DNA of 64,000 nt, from NCBI GenBank assembly GCA_027924645.1, contig BSBN01001150.1:868001-932000 (forward strand). The letters are read 5' to 3'. This DNA comes from Cunninghamia lanceolata (lineage: Eukaryota > Streptophyta > Pinopsida > Cupressales > Cupressaceae). Position 1 is the first letter of the stretch, and each line of letters opens with the position of its first letter. The notes beneath the pieces were generated by a model. It saw only the letters and a list, made by a program, of their open reading frames with translations, searched no databases and was not told the DNA's origin. This document shows, piece after piece, positions 33,489-45,168 of this stretch. The position numbers were made by a program, and so were the translations under genes.

Positions 33489-35878
33489 AAAGATGGCCTC
33501 ATTCTTACTAGCATCAAGAATGTTGCAAAGTTATCGTGCTTGGATCATATCAACGGAACTTCAAACATGAAGGAGAGTGGAATGCAAGAAGTATTTGATG
33601 AGCCAATGAAGGTAACCGACTCATATCTTATTTTTTTCATTTAAGATTTCTCACATCCTTTTGTGGAAGGGTATGGTGTTTCAAGGGGAGTTGATTGGGC
33701 TTCATTAATGCAAAGGTGTGGCTTCATTCAAATTGAGAACATGAAGTTGACAGTTGTAGAAAATGGGTTTTCTATTTATGGTAGAAGATTCCAGTATGTT
33801 TTAGAGTTTTCTATGGGTTGCATTGAGTACTTGTTCTTAACACTTGCTGCACTATGTGTTTATGAGGAGTTCCAAGATGACCCTATTGAAAAATATGCAC
33901 ATGAAATGAACATCTTGCTAGATATAGATGTCAAATTTCAGCTTGCCAAAAATTTCAAATTAGCAACCTATGTAGGAAATATCAATTTGATCATACATGA
34001 GCATGAGGAAAATGATGTGAAGGATCCAATGGTTCTATGATTTCAGCCTAAGAGTCAAATTCAAGGAGCCATAGGATGTCACTTCCGATATGAATATGGT
34101 AATGGAGCAATCCTGAGTTCTAGTAAGAAACACAATCTACTTTATGTTATTCAGTTGCTTCCAAATCCACAAAGAATGGTGTTTAGTAATATGTTCTCAG
34201 GATCACCATTAGATAGAATATTCCAACATGTCATAGAGATGGAAATTGATTTTCATCAGAAAATTTTGAGGAAGAATGATGTCACATACTTGGACCATGT
34301 CACTAGTGCTCAAGGCATACATGAGGATGCAAGACAAGAAGCATTGGAAGAGATTGAAAAGGTAAACAACTCATGTTATGTACTTATAATTTCATATTTA
34401 TTACAAGCATTGTCTATAGGATGTGATGATTTAGGAAAAGGAGTTGTTTTGGTTATAATGCAAAGGAGATACTCCATAAAATTTGAAAGCATGAAGCACA
34501 AAGATTCAAGAGATATTATCAAGTTCCTCTCAAATCCATTTGTATTGTATGATCAGCAACAAAAATGGAATTTTAGAAGTATACAAATATTTGTGGAGAG
34601 ATTTTCAGTCCTTTCATGATTGTCCACCAATCTTACATCAGTCACATTGATGATTATTACACAGGTTTGCCATTTTTGTAGTTGTTACATCATTTGCATG
34701 TTGTTGATTTTGATAAATTCAGTTATGAACAACTGTAGATTGATGTGTTTGGAGGAAGTATCCTTGCATGATGATGTAACAAGAAGGTCTACAATATTAG
34801 TGAACACTAATCAATCCATCATAACACTAATTTGGAGAAGATTCAGGGAAGTTGTTCCAGTAGTGCAGTATGTGAGTGTTGCTTGTAGGTTTCCAATGAA
34901 GTTGTGTGAATATTTGTGGGTTTTGTGTATTGGGGAATGTATTGCTATTGTAGATCAATTTCAAGCTGCTATAGATCATTTCATATTGTTATTTTCCCCA
35001 CTCATATCAGCTTCTGAAGTTGTGGTTTTAGTTTTTCAGTTTGGAGCAAAACAATGTTGGCAGTATTGTGTGATTTGGAATTTTTGTGAGTATTTGATGG
35101 GATTTATATGTTATGGGAATTATAATATGTTGTTTACATGGGTGTACCTAAAAAGGTATAGTATTCCTTGGAAAAATATTCAGAGTGATGAGTCACATAA
35201 ATGGGGAGACAAGTTTGTGTTTGTAGATGGTCTTAGGAAGGACATCATCTTCTTTTTAGATGAATTGTTGTTTACAGATTCAGTTTTTTAAGAATTATGT
35301 TGTATATGTTGTTGTTGTATGATGTTATTTTACATTCCTCTACTGAACATTGGCTGCTATATATCAGTCCATGAAGTTGAAAGTAATATCTGTCAAATTG
35401 AGGTAAAGTATGGGCTTTTGGTTGCACATTCATGTAATGCATATTTCAGTACTTTGGAGGTAAGAGAAGTAACTATTTCTCAGTTTCATATTTGCTATAA
35501 TGGAGAGTGGATTGACAATTATATCAGTCCTACAAGCAGCAAAAAACATATTTATATCATTGGGAGAAGTTGTAGGAGTTTCAAGTTTGTCTTATCTCAT
35601 GCTAGTGCATTTGGCAAGTTTACTAAATCTTTGTGGGAATATGTGGATCAATTGGAGTATGAGAAAGAATGCATCAAATACTTACATATCCAAAATCTCA
35701 GATTGCATAGTTATTATTTTTTGATTCATGGCATTGGTAGAAATGAATCTAAGTTTTCAGGTTTTAATAGTGTTCTATGGAAATAATTGCAACATCTCAT
35801 AGGTACAGGATCAAGGCTTTCTGTGCAGTATAACATAATTTGGAAGCATCATGGTTTTAATTGCTTGAGGACAAGCAA
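33489..35878 (+). pseudogene. Element C interior, broken ORFs after ORF1
   Basis: Successive plus-strand frames occur at 33663-34040 (GVDWASLMQRCGF...), 34155-34619 (SNMFSGSPLDRIFQHVIEME...), 34620-35291 and 35319-35786. Several open without an ATG. They follow each other closely on the same strand, as if parts of one ancestral reading region or separate short ORFs. The piece PNPQRMVFSNMFSGSPLD with the acidic EDARQEALEEIEK stretch looks protein-like; the W/C/F-rich third frame less so. I recognise none of them. Confidence 0.4.
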
Positions 35879-35880
35879 TT

Positions 35881-35894
35881 TGAGGAGGGGAGAT
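35881..35894 (+). other. Element C polypurine tract
   Basis: TGAGGAGGGGAGAT directly before TTGTCATG. It is preceded by GGACAAGCAATT, a phrase I associate with plant Ty3/gypsy elements. Confidence 0.88.
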
Positions 35895-35895
35895 T

Positions 35896-37025
35896 TGTCA
35901 TGTCCCCTTTATAGTAAAAATAAATTGGTGAAATTATTAGTCCATTCCTATTTTCCCATGGGCTAATGTAAATCGAAAGGGAAAATATTTTATTTAATAT
36001 TTTAATTGTAATCCCGCAAATTATAGATTTATTATTTTTGGGAGCAATTAAATATTAAATATTTTATTTAATTGCACAAGTGGGGAATATGAGGTGTAAT
36101 TGTAACTTCCAAGAGTGATTTTAGGAGATCTTATGACAGGTTCCTAAAAAATAGCTGATTTTATGACAGCTTGTAAGAGGGGAGTTATTTCTTATTTTTG
36201 GCCAACAATCTTGCATGGATTATGACACGTAAGCACCATCTGAGGGAATTTGTTGGAAATTAAATTATTTTAACTTATTTTCCAAGAAAAGGACATTTGG
36301 ATTTGGAGCTACTATATATATGCAAGTATTTTCTTTTAGAAGGACTTCTTGATCATTTTTACAACCTAATTTTCTTGTTTGAGCACTTGTGCTTGGATTT
36401 TCTTCAGTGGACAAAAACCCATTGGAGTTGGAGGCTTGTGGAAGAAAACCCATTAGTCTCAAGTGATCAGAGGATGAAAATATTTTGGTTATAGAAAGTA
36501 ATTTCATATAGGGATTGCATTGGAGCTTCACAGATTTGTAGATTTCAGTATTCAGTTTGGTGTGTGTTTGCAGGTTTTGGAGTGTGTAGTTTGAGTAGAT
36601 TTCAGAGTGGTAGTTTCAGATTTGTTTCAGTTTGTTCTTGCTATTTTTGTGATTGTACATCAGTCCCATTTCATTTTACTTTCATCAAAAAATCAATTAA
36701 TATAACCTTGGTTTCATTTATTATCATTTCTGTGCTTCCGAGTGAAATCGGGGGTAGTGAAATTCTTAGTTTTTTATGCAGATTTGTGTCTGTGATTAAA
36801 TTTAGAAAATTTCTGATATGTAATAGCATGAGGCCTTACCATTACTAATATTTGAAGATATTTATCAGTATTTTATGTTTAAGAAGTTTCTCCTTTGCAT
36901 TTGTGTTAAAATTGTCAATTTTAGGATCAATCGATGTAGGGGAAAATTAGGGGTTTTGAAAGTTATTTAAAATTTTATTTTTAGATTTGATTGTTGGATG
37001 TAAATATTTTGTTTGGGACATTACA
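35896..37025 (+). repeat. Element C 3' LTR (1130 bp)
   Basis: TGTCATGTCCCC...GGGACATTACA, colinear with 30958-32087, followed by the CCTCC duplication. Confidence 0.93.
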
Positions 37026-38712
37026 CCTCCCATAATACATGAAGCACTACTCAAGGTGCTAGTCTCTGTATATGAGGCAACACACACGTAAGACACACAA
37101 AGCCTCCCAAAATGCACGAAGCACTACTCAAGGCGCTGGTCACTGCATATGGGGCAACAAACATGCCATACAAAACAAGCACGCCAAAACACACACACCT
37201 GAAGACACGGAGAAAACACAGTAGACAAGTAATGGAGTGTACCTATTTCTAGTTCCAACAGCATCTTAGGCACATTACAGGCACACACCGACGATTGGGT
37301 TTTGCCACAACAATCACTGAAAACACGCTTAAGGGTTGAGTTAGTCATAGAAGCGCTCCCTGCCTCCGCAAAGGAATTTTGAAAATGACAAGATGATGCA
37401 ATCTGATATGAGAAATACACCATCCCAGCCTCCACAGAGGGCTTAAGAAAAAGGATATGCTCGATATCCCGCCTCCACAGAGGGCTTACATGATTGATTG
37501 ATTGATTGCAAGCAAGCCCAGGATGCACGATGCACTTCTCTAGCGCAGGTCACTGCATCTAAGGTCAAACACATTGCTAACATATATAATAGATAGCTTA
37601 CCTTATATTCCCCCACCTTAAGGTGGTTGATATCAGTTATTGATATCAAGCATCTTAAGGTAGGAAGAAAACACACAAGGGAACACCGAATTTTGCAAAT
37701 CCCATGCCCTGCGAAGGTGACATGTACTTTACGATCGACAAATGTTCCCACAAACACATCCCTGCAAGAAACATGTTAGTGTCTACAAAATCATGATAAA
37801 CAACAACATCAATGCATATGATTAACCACACAAAGAGCCAAGGTTATACAATAAATTTAGATTTTGAGAATAACTAGGGGCTATATCACGAAGCTCTTCG
37901 AATTGAGTACTGCCAAGGCTAGATTCAAAGGCAAACAAAGGTGCACGAAGCAGCAATATTGTTAAGGTTTGTAAATGCGATAGAAACATCATGAAATTCA
38001 CTACGCGGAAAGCATGAGTGCTTCCACTAGCCAAGCGTCAGATAAAATATACAACCCCATTGTCATATTAGGAACTAAGTCCAATTTTTGATTGCTCTCG
38101 AAAGGCACACTAGGTCTGCATCAATATAAATGTTTTTCGTCATCCGCCCGCTAGGTGGAAACACTAGAGGAAGGGAAACAATAAATAAGAGAGGAGAAAC
38201 AAGTGTCTTAGGGACAGTCACGTAGGAGGGTGCCCCCAAGTCACCTACCATGACGCTATGTCCGTAAGACACAACACACAATAATGAAATCAGAGAGAGA
38301 AATTTAGAAGAATGATGATACAAATAGAAGGTCACAATAGAGGCAGTCTCCTAGTATCCCGAACCTTATAGGAGAATCCGAGGTCATTCCAGGAGGCCTA
38401 AACAACACATAGCACATCACGGGGGAAGCACATTACGATAGAAATAAAAGTTTAATGATACATACCTGTAGGGCCCCTTTTGGGCTAGAAGTTATCTAGA
38501 AGTAAATCATCATCGTCATTGTCCCATTCCCTAATGATGGAGGATAGTGGGACATATGGTACCATAACCAAATTCATATCTTGTTCATCATGTTGTTCAT
38601 CATTAAGTTTGTCTTTGTTTGGTTGAATGTTAGGATCTATGTTTTCTTGTTGCGAGGCAAGGTTTATAGCATATTCTTGTCTTCTTCTCCTTCTTTCTCT
38701 TGCTTTTCTATT
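37026..38712 (-). other. Element B interior between element C and the protease-like ORF
   Basis: CA-rich, non-coding. At 37026-37170 a unit of about 82 bp (CCTCCCAWAATRCAYGAAGC, ACTACTCAAGG) is tandemly duplicated, and shorter GCCTCCACAGAGGGCTTA copies recur at 37420-37490. Minus-strand frames here are short and not retroviral. Confidence 0.6.
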
Positions 38713-39522
38713 TCATTTTTTTTTACCACTTATCTTCTGTAAGATAGGGCTATCCTCTTTCATAGGCTTGTGCAAATTAGAAGATGAAGCATCGGGATCA
38801 AACCTCATTTGTCGCGGTGGAACATTTTGTTGTTGACAATGACCTCCTGATCTTTGTAAGGATTTCGGGGGAGGAACCTCAGCATAGGGACCTTGTCCTT
38901 TCGGTCTAAAGTTCTCTTCGCATGAGGGTTGTTTCTCTTTTGTCATTTCTTGTGTAGGAGGACTAGGTACTTTAGTTTTATCCCAAAAGTAATTCAATTT
39001 GTAATGTTTTTCTTGAACCAAAGGTTTATATATGTTTCGAGGGACAGTGATTATCCGGCCATCCAGAGGGAATTTTAGACAATGGTGTATTGTTGAAGGG
39101 ATGGTTTTCATTTCTTTTAGCCAAGGATGTCCCAATTTAATGCGAAAGAGGTAAAAAATGGGGACAACATCAAACCATTGTTCGACATGCTTTCCAGATA
39201 GTGTTACTAACAAAGATATCTTACCCAAAGGCTTGATAAAGGTTCCCTTATGCATCTTAATCATCATGCTCGAGAAGTCATAAGAACCTTGCATTAATTG
39301 ATGTGAAAAGAGGAACTCCTTAGTGGAAACATTAGTCATGCAATTAGGATCAATAAGAGTTCCATTCACGGGGTTTCCCATTATTTTCACTGTGATGTAA
39401 AGAGGTCCTTCTTTTTCTCTAGTTGTTCTATCATGAGTAAAGACAATTTCAAGTTCAGGACCCTTTCTTTTCACGTAAGGTCTAGGAGGGAACCTATTGT
39501 TTCCATTATGATTAGAGGCCAT
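38713..39522 (-). CDS. Element B retropepsin-like ORF (269 aa), active site altered
   Basis: The segment around residues 40-165 has the layout of a Ty3/gypsy aspartic protease: a beta-strand entry (PLYITVKIMG), the catalytic-loop position GTLIDPNCMTNVST, and the C-terminal block GHPWLKEMKTIPSTIHHC and KFPLDGRIITV, which matches the LGRPW...VPST.H..LKFP pattern following gypsy proteases. The expected D[ST]G reads DPN (Asp58-Pro-Asn), so the Asp is kept but its neighbours are lost, and proteolysis is doubtful. The remaining 100 residues are Pro/Lys-rich. It ends in a normal stop, with no RT downstream. The start is an ATG about 1.7 kb from the PBS. No gag precedes it. Confidence 0.75.
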   Translation of the reverse strand: MASNHNGNNRFPPRPYVKRKGPELEIVFTHDRTTREKEGPLYITVKIMGNPVNGTLIDPNCMTNVSTKEFLFSHQLMQGSYDFSSMMIKMHKGTFIKPLGKISLLVTLSGKHVEQWFDVVPIFYLFRIKLGHPWLKEMKTIPSTIHHCLKFPLDGRIITVPRNIYKPLVQEKHYKLNYFWDKTKVPSPPTQEMTKEKQPSCEENFRPKGQGPYAEVPPPKSLQRSGGHCQQQNVPPRQMRFDPDASSSNLHKPMKEDSPILQKISGKKK

Positions 39523-39633
39523 GTTTACTACTCAAACCAATGCAAAATCATATTTTTGAAAGCTTTTCAAAATCGGTGCAAACGACAAGAGCAAAAACAA
39601 CCCAAAATGCTTGATTTCTTGATACTTTTCAAA

Positions 39634-40445
39634 GCCAATGAATGAAACAACAGATGTTGTAAGGATTCTGATCGAGGACAACAAGTTATATGCCTGATAT
39701 CAGTCCAAAACAACAATATAGTCACTCTCAACACACTCTTGATGCAAATCCAAGATAATGCCAAGTTAAAATATAGTGAAATTATGTCAAAATAGGCACT
39801 TTTTTCACCAAAAATAGATGCAAAAGAGCATAACAAAGGGTGTTGTGAGGAAAATGATGAAACAAGCCAATGAATGAAACAACGGATGTTGTAAGGATTC
39901 TGCTCGAGGACAACAAGTTATATGTCTGATATCAGTCCAAAACAACAATATAGTCACTCTCAACACACTCTTGAAGCAAATCCAAGATAATGCCAAGTCA
40001 AAATATAGTGAAATTATGTCAAAATAGGCACTTTTTTCACCAAAATTAGATGCAAAAGAGCATAGAAAAGGGTGTTTTGGGGAAAATTATGATGGAAAAA
40101 AAATAATGTCAGCAATAATATCCACTTGATGCAAAAATACCCAACACAACACGATTGTAGTGCCACTTAAGGTAAAGTCCTAGTGAAAATATAGCAAAAT
40201 ATGCAATTTTTCACGATTTTTCAACTCTAAGACCTAGCAAAAGGGGTGTGGTAAGGAATTTTAGGAGGGAAAATGAATAATATCAATAATATCAGTCACC
40301 TCAATCCATAAAACGGATCACAACATGCTTGGAGTGCAAACTAGGTCAAACCCTAGGGCAAAAATAGCCAAAATGTGTAGTTTTTTTGCCAAATTTTCAC
40401 TACAAGAGCCCGTAAAAAGGGTGTTGTGAAGCTTTTTATGAGGGG
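39634..40445 (-). repeat. Tandem repeats in the element B leader: two 232-bp units plus degenerate units
   Basis: GCCAATGAATGAAACAAC opens near-identical units at 39634 and 39866. Downstream, shorter and more diverged units (about 40100-40270 and 40270-40445) keep the order CAACA - ATATAG - AAAATATGCA - TTTTTCAC - AAAGGGTGTTGTGAGG. This lies in the 5' leader in element sense, where tandem repeats could affect RNA packaging or length. Confidence 0.85.
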
Positions 40446-41200
40446 AAAAAAATTATTACCCTAATAATAGAAAATTAATGCAAAAATATCTTTCATAACA
40501 CACATATGGTGCAAATTTATGAAGTCGGTAAGGCCAAAATTGGTGAAAATTATCGTTTTCGAAGCCCTAGGTTTGAGATTTTGGAACAAAATCCTATGAG
40601 AATGATTTAATATCTGATTTATGATGGGAATTAAATACTTTCAGATCTGAAAATGATTTTCAAGCTTAATCATGCAAAATTCCCATGTAAATTTAATTAA
40701 AATGCACCAAAATTGCTAGTTTTTGTTGAAATTTTTAATGCAAAAATGCAAATAATTTAAATTTAATTGCAAATTCACACTAAAATGAAAGACTAAATCC
40801 AAATGAAAATTTTAATGAGCCTCTAAAATCAGTAGAAAAATATGATAAAAGATTTTGCCTACAAACCCTAGATTTTGGAATTACTAGGTTATCTAAAAAT
40901 TGTCAAAATTTCCACAAAACCCTAGCAATTAAATGACAAAAATGCAAAGAAAGATTTTGAATGTTTGTATTTTTCTATAGTTTATATCATATCTGATGTA
41001 AAAATCATGAATTAGAAAAAATTAGAAAGAATTGACATAATTTAGTAAGCCCAACAATGCAATTTTTTTGTATTTTTCCTAATTTTTCAATTTTTTTGGA
41101 ATTTTCTCAATGCAATAAATTAAATGACCAAATGAATGAATGAAATCACACCAAATATGTAGACAAACACTTATAAAGTTGCAATTTAAGTTCAAAGACA
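40446..41200 (-). other. Element B 5' leader, non-coding
   Basis: Very AT-rich, between the leader repeats and the PBS. No frame of interest. Confidence 0.6.
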
Positions 41201-41211
41201 CAGGTTCACCA
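41201..41211 (-). other. Element B primer-binding-site position (tRNA not assigned)
   Basis: The minus strand reads TGGTGAACCTG, three bases inside the LTR end CCTAAACA. It starts with the required TGG but is not the initiator-Met sequence. I could not assign the tRNA. Confidence 0.55.
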
Positions 41212-41214
41212 AAA

Positions 41215-42462
41215 TGTTTAGGGTAAAATTGGATTTGTTGATCTTTTGTGGTTTAGATGTTAAAATCCTCCTTTCACCCTAACATTCAAGGATCTAGGGT
41301 CGAGTGGCGAGCACTATCATACCCTAGGTAACTTAAAAATGAGGGGAAGCTTGGATTAGGGAATTAATTATCAATTTTTCCTTCTCCTATGCTCAATTGA
41401 CCATTAAAACCCTAATTATGCAAATACGACAACAAATTATCAAATTACGGAAAAAGCTCTTATAGACGGGAGTAAAATACCAAATTACAGAATACCTATT
41501 TTCGGGGTTCCAAAGCGAAACAGTCGGGGACACTAGAGTAGGCACCCAAGTCCAAGGTACCTACTTTTTTGAGGAATCTGGACCTCCTTCAGACACTGAT
41601 CAGTCCTATAACTTCTATTTTCTGGAATTAGTCTGCGGAGGACACTAGAGTGAGCACCCTAGTCCTAAAAGTGCTCCCTTGTTTGTCTTTTCTTCACATC
41701 CTGAATCCCTGATGTCTTTCCAGCTTTCCTGCAACTCCACTTTTCATGGATGCAACACCTGTAACCTGCAATCACAAGACTTGGTTTGGGAGTTGTGGTG
41801 TTTAGAGGTTTGCCTTAGTCAAACTCTAGAGGACACTTAAGTCTTCGAACACCATTGTCAGACAAAGAGGGTGTGCCCTTGTGAGGCAGAGGCCAAAAAA
41901 CCAAAGGAATCAATGACAAAAACACAATGATATGTCACCTTGTAGTGAAGCTTTCATGGAGGAAGATGCTCTTCATGCCATGAAGGAATTAATGCTCAAA
42001 TCTGTAAATATCAACACACAAAACATACAAGTCTACTCTTGCAACACAATAGAAAGCCTTGAATCACCTTGAGAATGCCTAGAGTTCACCATAACAATCT
42101 CGTTTACAAATGAATGCCTACATATGTTTATATATGCATCTACAAGCACTCCTGCTAAGATATTTGAAATTCAAACTTACCGTGTCGGCAAAGGGGCCCA
42201 ATAACGGTCACTAACCGACACCCAGAAATTGGGGTTGCCTTAAAATAAGGCAGGACTAGGGTGTGGGCACCCAAGTCCTCCCCCCTATTTTAGGCAGGGT
42301 ACAGCTCAAGGGGTCCTCCTAGGTCCTATTTGTCATGGGACTTAGGTCTCATTCCTTCGAGATGCTAAAATATGATCTAAAATGTCCTAAATTCACTCTA
42401 AAGACTCTGGAGCTAAACCTTATGAGGGAAAAGCCCCCAAGGGGACATTCTTTGATGTTACA
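41215..42462 (-). repeat. Element B 5' LTR (1248 bp)
   Basis: Plus-strand TGTTTAGGG...GATGTTACA, colinear with 29292-30662 but without its inverted duplication. It retains the canonical TG...CA ends. Confidence 0.92.
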
Positions 42463-42467
42463 AATCC
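42463..42467. other. Target-site duplication AATCC of element B, right copy
   Basis: Identical to 29287-29291. Confidence 0.93.
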
Positions 42468-44265
42468 ATTACAGAATATTACAGGGAAAGAGGATGATGA
42501 TGATGATGAAGATCAAGTGCCCATTGGGACACTAAAGAGGAAGAAAAGATGTGATGTGTTGCAAGGAGTTAAATTGCCTAAATAGTCTAGATATCAAAGC
42601 CCAAGCATGAGAGGGGCCATTTCCACCATGAACAACAACAACATCAGGATCAAGTGATCCATCTATAAGTGCGTCTAGAGTTTTGAAACATAATGTTCTA
42701 GTGGAGACAATTATCAAAGTGAAAACTGAGATGGCACAGGAGGCCAAGAACAAAGCTCAAAAAGAAGAAGCTACAAAGGCCCTACCACTAAGTCAAACCA
42801 TTGATCTTACTGAAGATGATGTGGTAAAAGATATTACCTACCAACCTATTGAGACCATGCTGCAACATACAAAAGCTATAGGTAAGGGTGGTGCAACAAT
42901 AGAGTCACATGATGAGGAAAAAGAAAGAGAAGAATCCCTTGAAGTAGAGGTACACATGGGACCTCTTAGTACTTTAATTGAGAATGCGACTAGCCTGACA
43001 GTGGCCAATTTGACCTATGTGCCTGAGAAGGGAAATATTGAAGAAGAGGCTATTAAAGATAGCCAGAATCAAGAAGAGAATATCTCTATGGAAATAGATG
43101 ATAAGAATAATGATGCTCAAGCATATGAAGCACATTTAGATATCCCTGAAGGTAAATGTGCACAAGAACAAATAGCACAATAGGATATCCTAATGGATAA
43201 GCCAGAACAAGGGAGTGTGTTTGAATCACTTGCTAATAGAAGAGATAAGGTTGATAAACATGGGCAAGAACATCATCATCATGATTATGCAAGTAAATGC
43301 CAAGAGCTTAAATATGACAAGGTTCTAGAGGAACAAGGTGATAAGGCACAAGATAATCAGCCTCCTCTAGAGCAAAGGAAGGAAGAGAATTTTCCTGAGA
43401 AAGATAAGGTGGATGCTAGAGCAGAGCAACAACAAGATCAAGAGCAATATCAAGATCAAAGGCAACGATAAAATGTGCAAGATCTTGATGGAGATGAGGA
43501 AGTCAATAAAGACAAAAGAATACAAGATGCTCAAATTGAGCAACTAGATCAAGGAGGATCACAATTAGATACATTATTATTGATTTCATCAGAGGTAGGC
43601 CGATCACAAGAACAACAAGTACCTTTTGATTTAAAGTATTTATTTACTCTTGACCCAACTAAAGCTAAATGAAGATCTAGGATAGTCTCCACTATCAAGA
43701 GAGATCCAAAAGTAGGAAAGAGAATAGCCCAAGTTCTTGTCCCCATAGTAGACAAAGCCAAAGGAGAAATCAAGCCAGAAGAGTTCCAAGTGACACAAAT
43801 TGACTTAGATCATGTCACTACGGAACAAGAAATTTAGGAACACATTGAAAGTACCAAGGAAGTAGTGACCAAAATAAGGAAGCTTAAGACTAGAAAGAAA
43901 GAGTTGAAAGAGAAAAATGCTCAACTGTAACAATTTATACAGGGATTAGTGAATCCTGATAGCTTGGCATCCACCCTACAAGATATAGAGAAGCCTATTG
44001 CATTGACATTAATAAGTGAAGAAGAAATAGCTGGTCTAGATGTGCAAAAGTACCAAGCTCATATTATGGACAAGTGGTTCATAAGATTCATGACATCCAA
44101 ATAGAAGCTAATCAGGACTTCCAAGTCCAATTGGGACACATTGTCCAACTTGAAGAATGACATTAATTTTTTGAAGAGTGAATTCACTCAGAGGATACAG
44201 AAATGCAATTATGCAGTGGTAATTCTCAAAGTCAATTGTAAATATATACTCCTTTTGCATACTTA
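42468..44265 (+). pseudogene. Copy 1, C-terminal segment (charged, coiled-coil-like)
   Basis: The frame resumes after element B (LQNITGKEDDDDEDQVP, KRKKRCDVLQG) and continues with several stops to about 44265. Open pieces are 42683-43183, 43193-43471 and 43475-43672, rich in Glu, Gln, Lys and Asp (EHHHHDYASK, EQQQDQEQYQDQRQR). They are followed by helix-prone stretches (KEVVTKIRKLKTRKKELKEK, WDTLSNLKNDINFLKSEF). The composition suggests a disordered acidic/glutamine-rich region and a C-terminal coiled coil. No catalytic motif is visible. The end is uncertain. Confidence 0.65.
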
Positions 44266-45168
44266 ATGAAGATGAAGACCTAAGATTACAAACAATCATA
44301 AATCCTGCATAATCCGTGGATGATAACTTAATGTTCATTTGATTTACTGCATCCATTGAAGTGCATTTCAGTTTGTGAATGTTGTTATTATCCTTTCCAT
44401 TGAAGATTCGCATCAATCATATCTAGCTGTGAAATGACCTGGTGAAAATGTGGTTTGATTTTTTTCTCTTCATGACAGTATCAAGGATATATGTGTATCA
44501 ACGACTGAAGATTCATTCATTTCAATAAATTTAGAAATCTTAATTCAATTTTCTTTAAATTTTATAAAGAATTATCACCACAACTACAAATACATAGAAA
44601 ATAACAAGCAAATCATCATATAATATGCTGATATTCGTAAATACATGAAGATCATATGCATATTTACACAAAGTGCATACATAATAGCAAATATCATGCA
44701 AATGAACACAAATAATGATAAGAATCATAGAAATACATGCTTATAGGCACATCATTTGAATAAATTTACGGTACAGAAGTGAAATTAAGCAAGGATTAGT
44801 TCAAATTTAAGTGAACCAGAGATAGTTTTAGAAGAATTAAGCAGAATAATCATGAATTGTCTTAATCAAAATGATAAACAGAAGAATTGATCAAACTTAC
44901 ATAAATATTTACATGAATTGATTAAATATTGTAAGATTTGGTATAATTTTTTGAGAATTTGCTAAGAGTAGGTGAAATAAAGTAACATCTGGATATCTGG
45001 TTACAAATCCAAAATCAAAACGTAAGGCCCCTGAATGGAAAACAACAACACACATCAACCTCTAAGTAACATTAGATCATTATAAACTAACGCACGAAGA
45101 CTTGGGATCATAAATTCATTCTGAATTTATTGTATCTTTCAAGATAAATAAAGGTTGTTGTGTAACTT
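44266..45168. other. No gene recognised
   Basis: AT-rich, non-coding, between the end of copy 1 and the gypsy gag. The part 45020-45150 (CGTAAGGCCCCTGAA ... ACTTGGGATCA ... ATCTTTCAAG) has a similar phrase order to 53778-53890 near the right end of the 3.3-kb solo LTR, so it may be a diverged LTR remnant. Confidence 0.45.

Larger units (their letters stand above)
30958..37025 (+). mobile_element. Element C: non-autonomous LTR element with unusual ORFs, 6.07 kb
   Basis: Two 1130-bp LTRs (30958-32087, 35896-37025), an exact initiator-Met PBS, a PPT (TGAGGAGGGGAGAT) and CCTCC duplications make this structurally complete. The interior is 3.8 kb and codes for no Gag zinc knuckle, protease, RT or integrase that I can see. 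Instead it holds a 450-codon ORF and several shorter frames of unknown kind. LTRs are equal in length and differ by only a few percent by eye. It is the youngest of the nested insertions, since it lies inside B. Confidence 0.92.
29292..42462 (-). mobile_element. Element B: non-autonomous Ty3/gypsy-like element, 13.2 kb with nested insert
   Basis: Direct LTRs are at 29292-30662 and 41215-42462, bounded by AATCC duplications. The PPT follows the left LTR and a PBS-like site precedes the right LTR, so the element runs on the minus strand. Without the 6.1-kb element C, the interior is about 4.5 kb and holds one coding stretch, a retropepsin-like ORF (38713-39522), plus a leader with 232-bp tandem repeats. 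There is no RT, RNase H or integrase. The outermost bases of the left LTR have decayed from TG...CA to TA...CG. Confidence 0.9.

Noticed and set aside
44108..44416. 102-codon minus-strand frame at the end of copy 1
   Set aside because: Antisense to the continuing copy 1 frame; no recognisable motif.
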